Source: Tritrichomonas musculus (lineage: Eukaryota > Parabasalia > Tritrichomonadida > Tritrichomonadidae). From it: a DNA stretch of 35,737 nucleotides. The stretch lies in contig JAPFFF010000162.1 of NCBI GenBank assembly GCA_039105265.1, positions 1-35,737 on the forward strand. The letters are read 5' to 3'. A program made the position numbers and the translations under genes. Positions within the stretch are counted from its first letter, which is position 1. Each line of letters opens with the position of its first letter. This document shows, piece by piece, positions 8,478 through 17,356 of the stretch. The notes beneath the pieces were generated by a model. That model did not search any database. It was given only the letters and a program-made list of their open reading frames with translations, and was not told the origin of the DNA.

Positions 8478-10499
8478 TTAAGGTTTAGTACAATGTAAAA
8501 TGCATCTGTAATGAAGAGTTGCTGTACCAATATTTGTAGTTGTTGAGCTTAACATGTTTTTTTGAATGCTAAAAAGTCTTTCAACGTCGGCCTCAGATGA
8601 TCCTATTGATGCAAAGCGAAGACAAATGTGTGCAAGTTCTTTAACTCGTGAATCCATCAAAAGTCTTCTCCAATAAATATTTGTGTCTTCATTTCGTGAA
8701 ATTGATAAAAAATCTGGGAGAGTTTTATCAAACCACCATTTCCGAAGTTTTAAAATGATAGGAAATGGTTGTTTAACATCTAGAAGCAGTAATTGATTTT
8801 TTATTGTTTCTTCAGCAATTGGTATTAAATCACCAAACCATTCATATTCTACAAGATTAGGATCTTTTAGTAAGCTCTCTCGAAGTGATATAAATTGAGA
8901 GTGTCTTTCTTGAGTACTCATCAGCTTTTGAGTATGTTTAGCAGCTTCTCTTAAAGAAATGTGTTTTCCAATTTCATCAATTTCGGTTATCTCTTCTAAA
9001 TCTTCTGATTTTGGAAATTCAAAAGATTGAATTAATTGTTCTTCTTGAAGAGAATCATCATCGCAATCATTTTCTTGTTTATCGTTTTGACTAAAATTGC
9101 TATAGTTTTTGCAATCAACCTTATAACTGAAAGTTCTTCGAATATACTCTCTCCCTTTTAGTGATATCGCATAGGTAGTTTTAAATACGTTCATTGGTAA
9201 TGATTGAATCCTAGCAATAAACGTTGCAAGAACAAATTTGTATACATATAATGATTCTTTGCATGTAAGAAAACCTTCAGTACTGATAATCGAATCATAT
9301 GTTTCTTTTATTTTTGGTAAAATTTCATAAAGATTACAATCTCTTCTTTCTGAATAATATACAAAATTCATCAATGGTCTTAAAATTATGGCAAACTCTA
9401 TTATCTGCAGACTTATTGGATTTAGACCATTACCAATTCGAATATCATTTATTTTTTCACTGTTTTTTTCAATGAAATCTAAAACTTCACTAAGATAAAC
9501 CCAACGAGTTTTGATTAATGTCGGACAAAGTAATTCGAGTTGCTGATAAACATCTTCATTCCTGCAGAAATCAATCAAATCATCAATTTCTTCAAGGTAT
9601 GGCTTAAATTCTGCTAAGGTTATTACTTCTTCATAAATTAAGTTTGCAGCATGTGAAATACAAGGAATATGTATGAGAGATCTTATCATATTTGATTTTG
9701 CTTGTTTTATTGTATCACATATTCCTTTTACTTGAGATGGTTGCTGATCTGCGATAATTGACACAACTTCTATTCCTTGTTGCTCTAAATGTGCTAACAC
9801 TTCAGTTATTACTGTAGTATATTGACTGCCATCATTATTGGTATTTTCATAATTGTCAAAAGGCCAAATTATTTCGGGATAATTTGGATTTGTAATTACA
9901 AAATGTAGAACTTTGAAATTGTTCACAGTTCCTGTGTCCATTAAAAGATTAGCATATTTTATATTTTGAGAAAATACATGTTGTAAATGATTTTCATTTT
10001 CTTCTGCAACTTTTTTCATTGAATTATTTAGCTTGTTTTGCGATATTTGTATAAATCCACTTGAAAGATCAAGTGATGGGTCTGTTAATCCTATCCTTAT
10101 CCCTAACTTTAATATATTTTGAACAAAATCTCGCATTGATAAAGATGAACTTTTTGCAATTGATATATCGAGTTGCCCTGCAAGTTTTCCGACATATTGA
10201 GTTATCATTGATTGAATTTCAGAAAAATTGGCTCTTTTCCTTCTTTCATCGTAATCTTTTGGGAATCCATCATCATCATTTCTTGAAAGTTTATATTGAT
10301 GCTGGTGATGTTGAGGTGAACTTGTTTTAAAATCTTCTCGTCTACATTTGAATGTGCACCGACGAGGTCCATCACCAAAATCTTCGATTATATGACTACA
10401 ACGGAAACAAGCACGTCCTGATTTTTCTCGATCAGGTAAAAAGCCAGCTGGAATTTTAACATCAGATCTTTGGTCTCTTGGAACAGGCATCTTTTTCAT
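8478..10499 (-). CDS. hAT-family transposase, full length
   Basis: 673 codons without interruption. Residues 31-52 carry a CX2C-X13-CX3C zinc-finger-like cluster (CFRCSHIIEDFGDGPRRCTF and on), the expected DNA-binding position at the N-terminus. A His- and Asp-rich linker follows. The RNase H-like core shows candidate acidic residues at LLMDTG (Asp 188) and VVSIIADQQPSQ (Asp 251), then the family's C..H pair in HIPCISHAANLIYEE (Cys 280, His 283). The C-terminal dimerisation (hATC) region has the diagnostic SSEADVERLFS (about 634-644) with the third acidic residue. The length is within the usual range for hAT transposases. The gene fills most of the element and lies antisense to no host gene. 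The start is taken at 10499 (MKKMPVPRDQ). Confidence 0.93.
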   Translation of the reverse strand: MKKMPVPRDQRSDVKIPAGFLPDREKSGRACFRCSHIIEDFGDGPRRCTFKCRREDFKTSSPQHHQHQYKLSRNDDDGFPKDYDERRKRANFSEIQSMITQYVGKLAGQLDISIAKSSSLSMRDFVQNILKLGIRIGLTDPSLDLSSGFIQISQNKLNNSMKKVAEENENHLQHVFSQNIKYANLLMDTGTVNNFKVLHFVITNPNYPEIIWPFDNYENTNNDGSQYTTVITEVLAHLEQQGIEVVSIIADQQPSQVKGICDTIKQAKSNMIRSLIHIPCISHAANLIYEEVITLAEFKPYLEEIDDLIDFCRNEDVYQQLELLCPTLIKTRWVYLSEVLDFIEKNSEKINDIRIGNGLNPISLQIIEFAIILRPLMNFVYYSERRDCNLYEILPKIKETYDSIISTEGFLTCKESLYVYKFVLATFIARIQSLPMNVFKTTYAISLKGREYIRRTFSYKVDCKNYSNFSQNDKQENDCDDDSLQEEQLIQSFEFPKSEDLEEITEIDEIGKHISLREAAKHTQKLMSTQERHSQFISLRESLLKDPNLVEYEWFGDLIPIAEETIKNQLLLLDVKQPFPIILKLRKWWFDKTLPDFLSISRNEDTNIYWRRLLMDSRVKELAHICLRFASIGSSEADVERLFSIQKNMLSSTTTNIGTATLHYRCILHCTKP

Positions 10500-11129
10500 T
10501 TTTTTTAATATAAAATGAATTACTTTTATATTAAGTTAAATTTCAAAAACGTGGTAAAATTATCTCACAATTTTCATAAAGCCATTCAAAATCTATTAAT
10601 TCCATATTACACCACTTTTTTTTAAATGATTTAACACTATGACATGGCACTTTTAATCGATGACATTAACGTGTTTTTTTGAAAGCTACCTTCAGAAATC
10701 TATGACATGGTTACATTTTTTAATTCAAATATAATGACATGGTCAATTTTTTTTAGAAAAAATTGATAATTTATGATCGTAATTTTAACATTTTTTATAC
10801 TTTTTTTTTTTTTTTTTTTTAAGAAAAAGTTATCGTAATTATTTGAAAATCAGATAAAAATTTTTGAAAAAGTTATATAATTCAATTAGAAAAAACTATA
10901 AAAATAATGATAAAAAAAATGTTTTTTTCTGATATTTTTTAGAATAAAAGGTTATGGCATAGAATGTCATAGAAATTTTAAAAAAAGGGCATAAATATGA
11001 GCTATAATCTAAAAATAAATAATAGAATGTATTGATGTTTATTTTTGATTAAAATCAAAAAATACATTTTTTTTTTATGAAATATTTGAGATTTAAATAC
11101 GATCATATTTTTATCAAAAAGTTTAATTG
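10500..11129. other. 5' noncoding part of the hAT element with ATGACATGG repeats
   Basis: AT-rich region upstream of the transposase start. The word ATGACATGG or a close variant occurs near 10638, 10698 and 10734, with ATGACATT near 10658 and ATGGCATAGAATGTCATAG near 10955. These spaced words could be promoter or transposase-binding sites. A 22-T run lies around 10800-10820. No second gene is visible. Confidence 0.45.
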
Positions 11130-11252
11130 AAAATTCTGATATCAAAAGCTGAGAAAAAAAATTCTCGATCTCTGAAATCGATCTCGAGAATCTGTGCATA
11201 TTTATGTATCGATATCAAAAAGTCAATCAATTATCGATCTCGATAATCGGAG
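11130..11252. repeat. hAT right subterminal repeats
   Basis: Words matching the left side: TGATATC, CTCGATCTC, ATCGATCTCGAGA, ATCGATATC, TTATCGATCTCGATAATC. They form imperfect palindromes just inside the right inverted end. Confidence 0.7.
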
Positions 11253-11265
11253 AATAACAAGTCTA
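11253..11265 (-). repeat. hAT right terminal inverted repeat
   Basis: AATAACAAGTCTA, the exact complement of 8089-8101. Confidence 0.9.
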
Positions 11266-11273
11266 TATAGATT
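11266..11273. repeat. Right 8-bp target site duplication of the hAT element (TATAGATT)
   Basis: TATAGATT abuts the right inverted end and equals the left flank at 8081-8088. Confidence 0.92.
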
Positions 11274-12500
11274 GAATGAAAAAAAAAAGGTATTGAAGCG
11301 AAAAGTTTTCATTCAAAACACTAATGAGTGAAATATAATATATAGCTTAATATTTAATATTTGATCTAAAAATATTATTCAATTTGTAACATACATTCAT
11401 GAGATAAAAGTAGATTATTTTTTCTTTGAAAAAGTTTAATGCCTTCTCAAAATAACTATAACTTTTTTTCTTTGTTTTCTTGAAGAGTGAAAAAAATAAT
11501 TATAAATTAACATCATCTAAACATAAATACCAAAGAAATTTATATATCATCTCTATTAAACATATTAAATAATATATTTGATGTCAAATTTTATTTTTTC
11601 GATGTAAACTTTAAATTAATTCAGATTAAAAGGTATCAATTATATTTATCATATTGAAATGATTTTAAAACTATAAAAAAATTCATAAATTATGTTTTTT
11701 TAAAAAAATGATGATAATTTATAACTTAAGTTATGGGGAAAATCGTTTATTTTCCATTAAGAGATATCATAAAACATATTAAATAAAATGAAATAGTTTC
11801 TCACTTTGATTTGAATATTTCAAAAGACAAATATATCTATTTTTGGATTCTCATTATTTTCTTATTCAATGATCAAATAATTATGATATATGATGGGAAT
11901 AATTAACGTTTTCTAATATAATTTGCTTTAATTTAAAGATGAAAAAAAATTATGACTGATTTGAATTTGAATCGCATGCTCTCAATTAAATTGAAAAAGT
12001 GAACAAATTTTATATTTTAAATCAGATATATTTCATTATTGTATGTTACGATCAGGGCCAAAATTTTATATATTTTTTGTTACATATTAAATAATAAAAA
12101 TTTTAAGTTTCATTAATAAATTGTAGAGATTTCGAGAGTGAAAAATTGAGAGCTTTATTTTTTCCAAAAAAATTATAATATCTTCAGGTATACTTTTCGG
12201 GAGTCCCGGGTAAACTCGGATAATTAAACGGTCTTCCTCGAAATTATTCCTCGAACTTTTTTCGAGAAAAAGATTTTACTCTAACGTTTATTTTTTTTTT
12301 AGTTCACATTTCTTTACTAGGTTAAATTTGCACTTTTTTACCCGAAATACTCGAACTTAAAGTTAATTGAAAAATAATGAAAAAATAATCATTATTCATT
12401 TTCAAAATGAATCATTTTGCTGGAAATAATGGTTTACTATATGATTTTTTTAAAAAAAAATGTTAGATATAGCTATATTATCAATGACTTAAAACCTTTA
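11274..12500. other. AT-rich spacer between the hAT and Polinton-like elements
   Basis: No convincing coding frame is seen. A short GC-richer patch near 12190-12260 (CTTTTCGGGAGTCCCGGG..AACTCGGATAATT) and ACCCGAAATACTCGAAC near 12340 stand out from the background. They hold small inverted words (GGGAGTCCC, TTCGAG/CTCGAA) of unknown meaning. Confidence 0.4.
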
Positions 12501-12571
12501 AGTAGTATATACTAGTCGGTTTCTGCGGGGCCACACTACACGAATGGCCCTCGTGTCAACACGAACTAGTT
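12501..12571 (+). repeat. Left terminal inverted repeat of the Polinton-like element
   Basis: 71 bp beginning AGTAGTATATACTAGTCGG and ending CAACACGAACTAGTT, followed by an A-rich tract. It is GC-rich in the middle, in sharp contrast to the flanks. It matches the complement of 21712-21782 at 64 of 71 positions. The first 14 bases include the perfect palindrome TAGTATATACTA. Confidence 0.92.
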
Positions 12572-12603
12572 AAAAAAAATTTAAAAAAAAAAATATTTTT
12601 TCT

Positions 12604-12673
12604 CCACGATGGTTCTCACTACTGCCCACCATCTATAAAACGGCACAGGTACCACCCGAGAATCTCGTACCTA
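12604..12673 (-). other. Structured segment at the left inner end of the Polinton-like element
   Basis: Two inverted word pairs lie between the stop of the 402-codon ORF and the terminal repeat. GATGGT (12608-12613) pairs with ACCATC (12628-12633). GGTAC (12648-12652) pairs with GTACC (12667-12671), with CGAG/CTCG inside. The stretch is clearly richer in GC than the surroundings. It may be a 3'-end or transcript-stability structure; the function is unknown. No counterpart is seen at the right end. Confidence 0.45.
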
Positions 12674-13879
12674 ATTCTTTATATATACTGCATCAAATTT
12701 TGATTCATATTTGTCATCTAAATCAAGTGTTATGTCTTCAACAAGAATGTCATAACCGATAGAGGCAATTGTATTTTCTTTGCCATAAATTTCATCCATA
12801 TACAATTCATTATCACCAGCACAATGGTTATAAGTTATTAATCTAACATAATGTTGTTTTTGATTCTTATCTGTCCAAATTAACAAATATTCGCCATCTT
12901 CTACAGGTGCACCGTCATTTGTAGTAGCTTCTACTTGAAACATGATATCACCATAATAAAAACTAAAATATATCGAATGAGACTCAGTAATGTTCTCAGT
13001 AAAAGAAGAATAATAGGTTTTCCAATCAAGTGGCGGATTTTCAAGAGCAGCTAATATAGTTTCCATTGCTTCTATTGTAGCCTTCAAGGTGGTATTTTCA
13101 CCTTCTAATGTCTCTATTCTACGTATAAGTACTTCTAGACCTTCATTAGCTTCATCCACAGTAAGGTAGTTATCAAACTCTGCCTCGAGCTCATTGACCT
13201 TCTCAGCTAACAACTTGAAACAAGGCTTGAGTGAGTCCCTAAACATATTGCTGATATCCATAGCACCACTTAATGCCAAGGTTCCAGTATCAGGGTTATC
13301 ATTCTCATTAGTAAAAGGTAGTTCATCTAGTTGCTTATACTCCTCTTCACACCAGGAAATTATAGGTGTTATATCTTTGGTTATGCTTCTTGCGGTAGTA
13401 CCTGGCATGAAGTTAATACTATTTCTAACTAAATCATTCATACCTTTGGTTGACTTATGCGAGAATAACCTTTTAAGGAATCCTCCACCTTTTATGGTAG
13501 GAAAGCTTATACCATCTGGAAATAGCTGCATACCAATAGAACCTATTGACCCAGCAGTACCTGCAACTCCAAAAGCTAATGCTGTCCATGAGACTATACG
13601 TATATTATCTACATCATCCTCCAGATGTTGAGTAACTTGTTCAGTCCTTGATACTCTACCTTTTAGACTTTCCATAACAGTGTTAATTTCGTTAACATCA
13701 TATCTAATAACATCTACATTGTTGGTAACTAAATTTAAATCACTCCTCGTAGTAGTAATATTATCAGTAGTAATTATCATAGAGGAGGTAATATTATAAT
13801 CAGTATATAAGGTTGTTGCCCCATTAGGATTTAGGGATACTTCATAAAATTGCTGCTTAATGATCCCAATGAACCTCAT
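12671..13879 (-). CDS. Polinton-like element ORF, 402 codons, coiled-coil protein
   Basis: Part of the virus-like fossil. The protein has a Thr/Asn-rich beginning (GATTLYTDYN near residue 20), a heptad-like coiled coil (about 45-95), a Gly/Ala-rich hydrophobic segment (WTALAFGVAGTAGSIGSIG, about 99-117) that could be a membrane-active helix, and a Gly-rich basic GGGFLKRLFSHK. A second long coiled coil follows (about 225-275) and then a beta-rich C-terminal domain. I recognise no named family. Related sequences occur in the window at 16624-18259 and, as a small relic, at 22880-22990. A structural (virion or fibre-type) role is a guess from composition only. Confidence 0.6.
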   Translation of the reverse strand: MRFIGIIKQQFYEVSLNPNGATTLYTDYNITSSMIITTDNITTTRSDLNLVTNNVDVIRYDVNEINTVMESLKGRVSRTEQVTQHLEDDVDNIRIVSWTALAFGVAGTAGSIGSIGMQLFPDGISFPTIKGGGFLKRLFSHKSTKGMNDLVRNSINFMPGTTARSITKDITPIISWCEEEYKQLDELPFTNENDNPDTGTLALSGAMDISNMFRDSLKPCFKLLAEKVNELEAEFDNYLTVDEANEGLEVLIRRIETLEGENTTLKATIEAMETILAALENPPLDWKTYYSSFTENITESHSIYFSFYYGDIMFQVEATTNDGAPVEDGEYLLIWTDKNQKQHYVRLITYNHCAGDNELYMDEIYGKENTIASIGYDILVEDITLDLDDKYESKFDAVYIKN

Positions 13880-14345
13880 CTATTGGGTCAACATATTCAT
13901 AAGCTAAATATTTCTTAATATCCCTTGAGTCATTAGCAGTCGTAGCTGCATAAGTATATTCTAGCTGTTCACATGAATCAAGTACACCATGTAAGAACAA
14001 CCATACCTTGTCTCCTCCATTGCCTTCTTTTCCAGTAGGTCGAACTGAGAACCTATTTGCATTTTTAGAACCTTCAAGGGTAATATCAAGGTAGAGTTCA
14101 TCAATAGCACTAGTTTCTAATTTTTTAGTAGCATTATTCATCTTATAGCACCTTATTGCTTCAATATCATATCCATCTTTTGTACCTCCTTGACTTGTTT
14201 GATAGCCTAGACCATATTTCGAAAAAGGTTCTATCTCCCCTGTCTTTAATTTTACAAAACTGTCTATTTTGCACTTACCTCCATGAATCATGTAATGTAG
14301 TACGTTATCAGGAGAGTAGTTACTAGGCTTATTAATCAGTTTCAT
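13857..14345 (-). CDS. Polinton-like element ORF, 162 codons, unknown
   Basis: Part of the same fossil; it ends within the first codons of the neighbouring 402-codon ORF. The protein has alternating hydrophobic residues suggesting beta strands (YLDITLEGSKNANRFSVRP) and no recognisable domain. It resembles the first half of the 300-codon ORF at 17357-18259: both have a YDxxxxRCYxM/YDLVGVECRL-type segment, a YLDI(Y/T) strand and a D(x)IEEINW/DEVHW end. This is part of the duplicated gene block of the element. Confidence 0.5.
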   Translation of the reverse strand: MKLINKPSNYSPDNVLHYMIHGGKCKIDSFVKLKTGEIEPFSKYGLGYQTSQGGTKDGYDIEAIRCYKMNNATKKLETSAIDELYLDITLEGSKNANRFSVRPTGKEGNGGDKVWLFLHGVLDSCEQLEYTYAATTANDSRDIKKYLAYEYVDPIDEVHWDH

Positions 14346-14753
14346 GTTCCTCTCACTCCTCTTGACTTGTATGTAGGTACCATCTTCACCATACTCATTC
14401 TCCTTATTTAATCCATTAACAAATCTACCATTGATATGACCTTGTATGTTATCACCTACCCATTTTGTACCATCTCATGATAAAAACTACTTATTACCAA
14501 AACAATAGTCATTAAACCTAAACTCTAAGTCATTAGGTATAGTATATCCAGTATCTATGTTCCATTGAAGTAACCAATACTTCTTGTTATCTATCACGAC
14601 CTAACTAGTTGATGTAGGCTTATATAAGTATAGTACATCACTTTTACCTAAACTTAATGCATTATCAGCTTTTATTATAGAACACTTTATTGCCTTCTCT
14701 GTTTGTAAAGAATCAGTTATTCATTCATTCATTATGCTCAACTCCCCATTCAG
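14346..14753 (-). pseudogene. Polinton-like element, coding relic
   Basis: Minus-strand sequence here resembles the 139-codon ORF at 18263-18682 (shared GHI.GRFVNGLNKEN-like segment), in the same relative position within the repeated block. It is broken. It is listed as part of the fossil. Confidence 0.45.
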
Positions 14754-14948
14754 CTACAAGGTATATGGATTGAAGTCTAGTTTACTATTAAAAGCTATAT
14801 TCATATATCTCATAATGGTACTATTATTTATACTACATCCATTACTACTTTTAGTTATCAAAGGAGAGTATACTTGACCATCCTTAACATATATGTAGAA
14901 CTCCTTGACTAAATTACCACTTGTATCATATACTAAACTGCTTTCCAA
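14754..14948 (-). CDS. Polinton-like element, short ORF beside the inner insertion
   Basis: 64 codons resembling the C-terminal part of the 265-codon ORF at 18728-19525 (both have a (K/Y)xFKEFYIYVKDGQVYSP / KEIYIKVINGVILCP-type strand pair). It borders the left inverted repeat of the inner 1.36-kb insertion. It is part of the broken element and not an independent gene. Confidence 0.4.
   Translation of the reverse strand: MESSLVYDTSGNLVKEFYIYVKDGQVYSPLITKSSNGCSINNSTIMRYMNIAFNSKLDFNPYTL
14934..14935. repeat. Left TA target dinucleotide of the inner insertion
   Basis: TA directly precedes the left inverted repeat; TA also directly follows the right one (16292-16293). This is consistent with a Tc1/mariner-type duplication but too short to prove it. 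Confidence 0.5.
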
Positions 14949-14966
14949 ATTTCCGTCCCTATCAAA
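14936..14966 (+). repeat. Left inverted repeat of the inner insertion
   Basis: 31 bp starting AACTGCTTTCC and ending CCCTATCAAA. It is the perfect complement of 16261-16291. Confidence 0.88.
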
Positions 14967-15209
14967 TTTCTGAGTATTTATTCAAAAAGTCAAAAATAAA
15001 AAAATAAAAATATTTTATCTTATCAATTAAAAATAAAACATTCAAAATGTTTGAGTTTTTTATTTTGAAAAATATTATATATATATATATTTCAAAAATA
15101 AATATTACTCTTTTATTTTTTATAAATTAATTTAATAACATATATTTATTATTTTATAAATAATTATAATTAATACTTATCTATTTTTTAATAATATATT
15201 TAAATTTAT

Positions 15210-15540
15210 TTTTGGTTTATAAGCTCATCATTTTCTTTGAATTTAGGATCATTCATTTGTTCAACACACTCATCAATCCTTTGCTTCAAGAGTTGAATGA
15301 CTGTCTTGCTCTTTGAGCGTGGTTGAATTGTTGTTCTTTTGAAGATTCCGCCACCAGATTGTAATTTATCTAAATTCGTTCATTCCTTGAATAACAGCAT
15401 TTTGTGATTGTGTCGATGTGTCAGTTCTTTCTTTAATTGTACGAAGGACTGAATCTTGATATTTATATTTCTTGATTTCATGTTTGATACAATGAAAAGC
15501 TGCTTCCATCTCTTTGTTCTTCATGAATTCTTTCTCTTAA
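15210..15540 (-). pseudogene. Coding remnants inside the inner insertion, unrecognised
   Basis: The minus strand shows protein-like stretches, for example KEMEAAFHCIKHEIKKYKY and, nearer the left, SGGGIFKRTTIQPRSKSK. Base composition is richer in GC than the rest of the insertion. I recognise no transposase signature. The GGGIFKR words are mildly like GGGFLKR in the 402-codon ORF, so captured element sequence is possible. It is not intact. Confidence 0.35.
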
Positions 15541-15999
15541 TTAAACCAAAAAGGCTGCTTCCATGCAGTATCACTGTTAGCAAATGATTTCTAGACCCGA
15601 TTTTTTTAAATGAAGTGATGAGGCGCTTTTTTTATTTTTAACAAAAAAGGCGCCATTTTAAGCAGTTATAATCAAAATTAATAATATTTCTTAAAATGAA
15701 TACAAATACCATTTAAATAATAATAAAAATATCATTTAAAAATGAAAAATAATAAGAAATTAATTAAAATGATAATAAACCGTTTAAGATTTGCCAAAAA
15801 TTTTAAATTCATGAAGAGAAACTAGAAAAGAAGTCCGAAATCATTTTCACCGAAAGAAACCCAAATGGTCATATGTGGTTACCCTTTTTTTAGATTTTTT
15901 TTTAGCGACTTTGGAATAGATCAGTATTTCAAATGATCATATCTATAATTGTCAATATGAAAATCAACATTAATTAATTAAAGTTTGCGCCACCAATGT

Positions 16000-16061
16000 A
16001 TAAGATGTTTCTCTGGTTCTTTATATAAGATGTTTCTCTGTTTCTTTATATAAGATGATTC
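16000..16061. repeat. 25-bp tandem repeat inside the inner insertion
   Basis: Unit ATAAGATGTTTCTCTG plus GTTCTTTAT, two nearly identical copies at 16000-16024 and 16025-16049 and a partial, diverged third copy. Confidence 0.75.
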
Positions 16062-16260
16062 ATTCATTTATTCGACCAAATAATAATACAAATTTACTAA
16101 TTTTATTTTAAAAAAAATTTTATTTTGACTTTTTGATTAATAAAATGTTTTATTTTTTTATATATTCAAAATTCAAAAAAAAAAAAAAAGTGTTTTTTTC
16201 CCCGTCATCATTGAATTTGATAGAAACCACTTTTTTATACTCTCAATATCCCACAATTTT

Positions 16261-16291
16261 TTTGATAGGGACGGAAATTTGGAAAGCAGTT
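16261..16291 (-). repeat. Right inverted repeat of the inner insertion
   Basis: 31 bp, the perfect complement of 14936-14966, followed by TA at 16292-16293. Confidence 0.88.
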
Positions 16292-16302
16292 TATATTTTT
16301 CC

Positions 16303-16602
16303 TCAAGACAACCTTAATATATTAGTCTGGGTTTTTATATCATTGAGCTTATTCATGAAGTCTTCAGGCAAATTAACAAACTTAAGGATATTGTAAGTTG
16401 TTGTTGAAGACTCAAATGAAACATACTGTATATTTTTATTTTTAATATCAACTTCTGGTAAACCTTCGACCTCATTAAATAAATGACCTGTCTGTACATA
16501 GTTATCTAAGTCACTCAAGGTTAATAACTGGCTACCTTTTCGAGTAGCATCCCCTATCTTAAACTGTATATCTCCTATAAATCTTGTAGTAGTATCACTC
16601 AT
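16303..16602 (-). CDS. Polinton-like element ORF, 99 codons, unknown
   Basis: Part of the fossil, next to the right end of the inner insertion. The start MSDTTTRFIGDIQFKIGD is well formed. The body has QLLTLSDLDNYVQTGHLF and a helical end (LPEDFMNKLNDIKTQTN). It has no recognised family. The end resembles the HFNAFLIILRKELKDAIETI region of the ORF at 18728-19525. Confidence 0.4.
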   Translation of the reverse strand: MSDTTTRFIGDIQFKIGDATRKGSQLLTLSDLDNYVQTGHLFNEVEGLPEVDIKNKNIQYVSFESSTTTYNILKFVNLPEDFMNKLNDIKTQTNILRLS

Positions 16603-16623
16603 TTTAGTTAAAAATAAAACTTC

Positions 16624-16839
16624 TCATTCGATGTTAGCGCATTTAACTTCAAGTGCTTTTATCCTATTATCATAAGCCTTTAATAATTCTTCAACCTCAC
16701 TCTTCTTAATATATTCATCCATATTAATATCATCCAATGGGTGCTTCTTATTTGCTTTCTCTTTGACTGATGATAATTCATGAGCTAAGATACCAATTGG
16801 TAATTTCATTGATTCTCTCATTCTATTACATACATCCAC
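16624..16839 (-). CDS. Polinton-like element ORF, 71 codons, coiled-coil piece
   Basis: Part of the fossil. The end of the protein (KKSEVEELLKAYDNRIKALE) is a heptad-like coiled coil comparable in position and pattern with residues about 225-265 of the 402-codon ORF. It is not an independent gene as far as I can see. Confidence 0.35.
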   Translation of the reverse strand: MDVCNRMRESMKLPIGILAHELSSVKEKANKKHPLDDINMDEYIKKSEVEELLKAYDNRIKALEVKCANIE

Positions 16840-16866
16840 AGTAGCAGATAAAGATAATACTGCCTT

Positions 16867-17139
16867 TTAAAGGTTTATCCAATTATCTTCAAATTTCTCT
16901 GGGTCATCAAGTCTTTGGTAATCAGTTTCACACCATTCTATTACCTTTGGGATTAAATCTGGTTCAGGGGTATCACTTTGTGTAACTACTGACCTTCTCA
17001 TATCTCTTTCTTTTAACAACTTTCTTAGCCATTCTGGCATAATAGCATTGGGAAATTCTTCATATATTGTATTTGTTAAATCTCCAATTTGTTCAAACAC
17101 AATATCAACCATTGCATTATTTCCGTCCCAACTATCCAA
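16867..17139 (-). CDS. Polinton-like element ORF, 90 codons
   Basis: Part of the fossil. It contains LIPKVIEWCETDYQRLDD, closely like ITPIISWCEEEYKQLDE of the 402-codon ORF, so it belongs to the second copy of that family. Its N-terminus is Asp- and Asn-rich. Confidence 0.4.
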   Translation of the reverse strand: MDSWDGNNAMVDIVFEQIGDLTNTIYEEFPNAIMPEWLRKLLKERDMRRSVVTQSDTPEPDLIPKVIEWCETDYQRLDDPEKFEDNWINL

Positions 17140-17356
17140 AACCCTCAGTAGTTCTCGAAACCGAGACCAACATCCATTTAATCTTGTTGCTGAATCTTCT
17201 ACACTTCCTACAACCCTTTGAATTGTTCCAGCAGTTTCGAGTCTAACATTTTGAGGTGCAGTACTTCCATAATCTCTACATAAATCTTCTAATGATGTAT
17301 AATGGGAAACATCGTCATTACCATGTATTGCCCTTCGACCTCAATTAACTCCCTTA
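17140..17356 (-). pseudogene. Polinton-like element, noncoding relic stretch
   Basis: Sequence between two ORFs of the duplicated block. It carries no long ORF but stays protein-like in composition. It is treated as degraded element sequence. Confidence 0.35.

Larger units (their letters stand above)
8089..11265 (-). mobile_element. Complete-looking hAT DNA transposon, 3177 bp
   Basis: The element is bounded by 13-bp perfect inverted ends (TAGACTTGTTATT at 8089-8101; its complement at 11253-11265) and by an exact 8-bp target duplication. It holds one uninterrupted transposase gene on the minus strand. Both subterminal regions are packed with GATATC and ATCGAT/CTCGAT words, probably transposase-binding sites. 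Intact ends, duplication and open transposase together suggest recent insertion and possible autonomy. It sits in a spacer and hits no host gene that I can see. Confidence 0.93.
14936..16291. mobile_element. 1.36-kb TA-flanked insertion with 31-bp inverted repeats
   Basis: Perfect 31-bp inverted repeats (starting AACTGCTTTCCAAATTTCCG; 14936-14966 and 16261-16291) with TA on both outer sides enclose this segment. It lies inside the Polinton-like element between two ORF pieces related to the 265-codon ORF. The TA flank and simple inverted ends suggest a Tc1/mariner-superfamily or other TA-inserting DNA transposon. No DDE transposase is visible, so it would be non-autonomous. Inside are AT-rich sequence, short minus-strand coding remnants (about 15210-15540) and a 25-bp tandem repeat. 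Confidence 0.65.

Noticed and set aside
13194-13631. 145-codon plus-strand ORF opposite the 402-codon element ORF
   Set aside because: It is the reverse-strand shadow of a better supported frame with homologous copies nearby.
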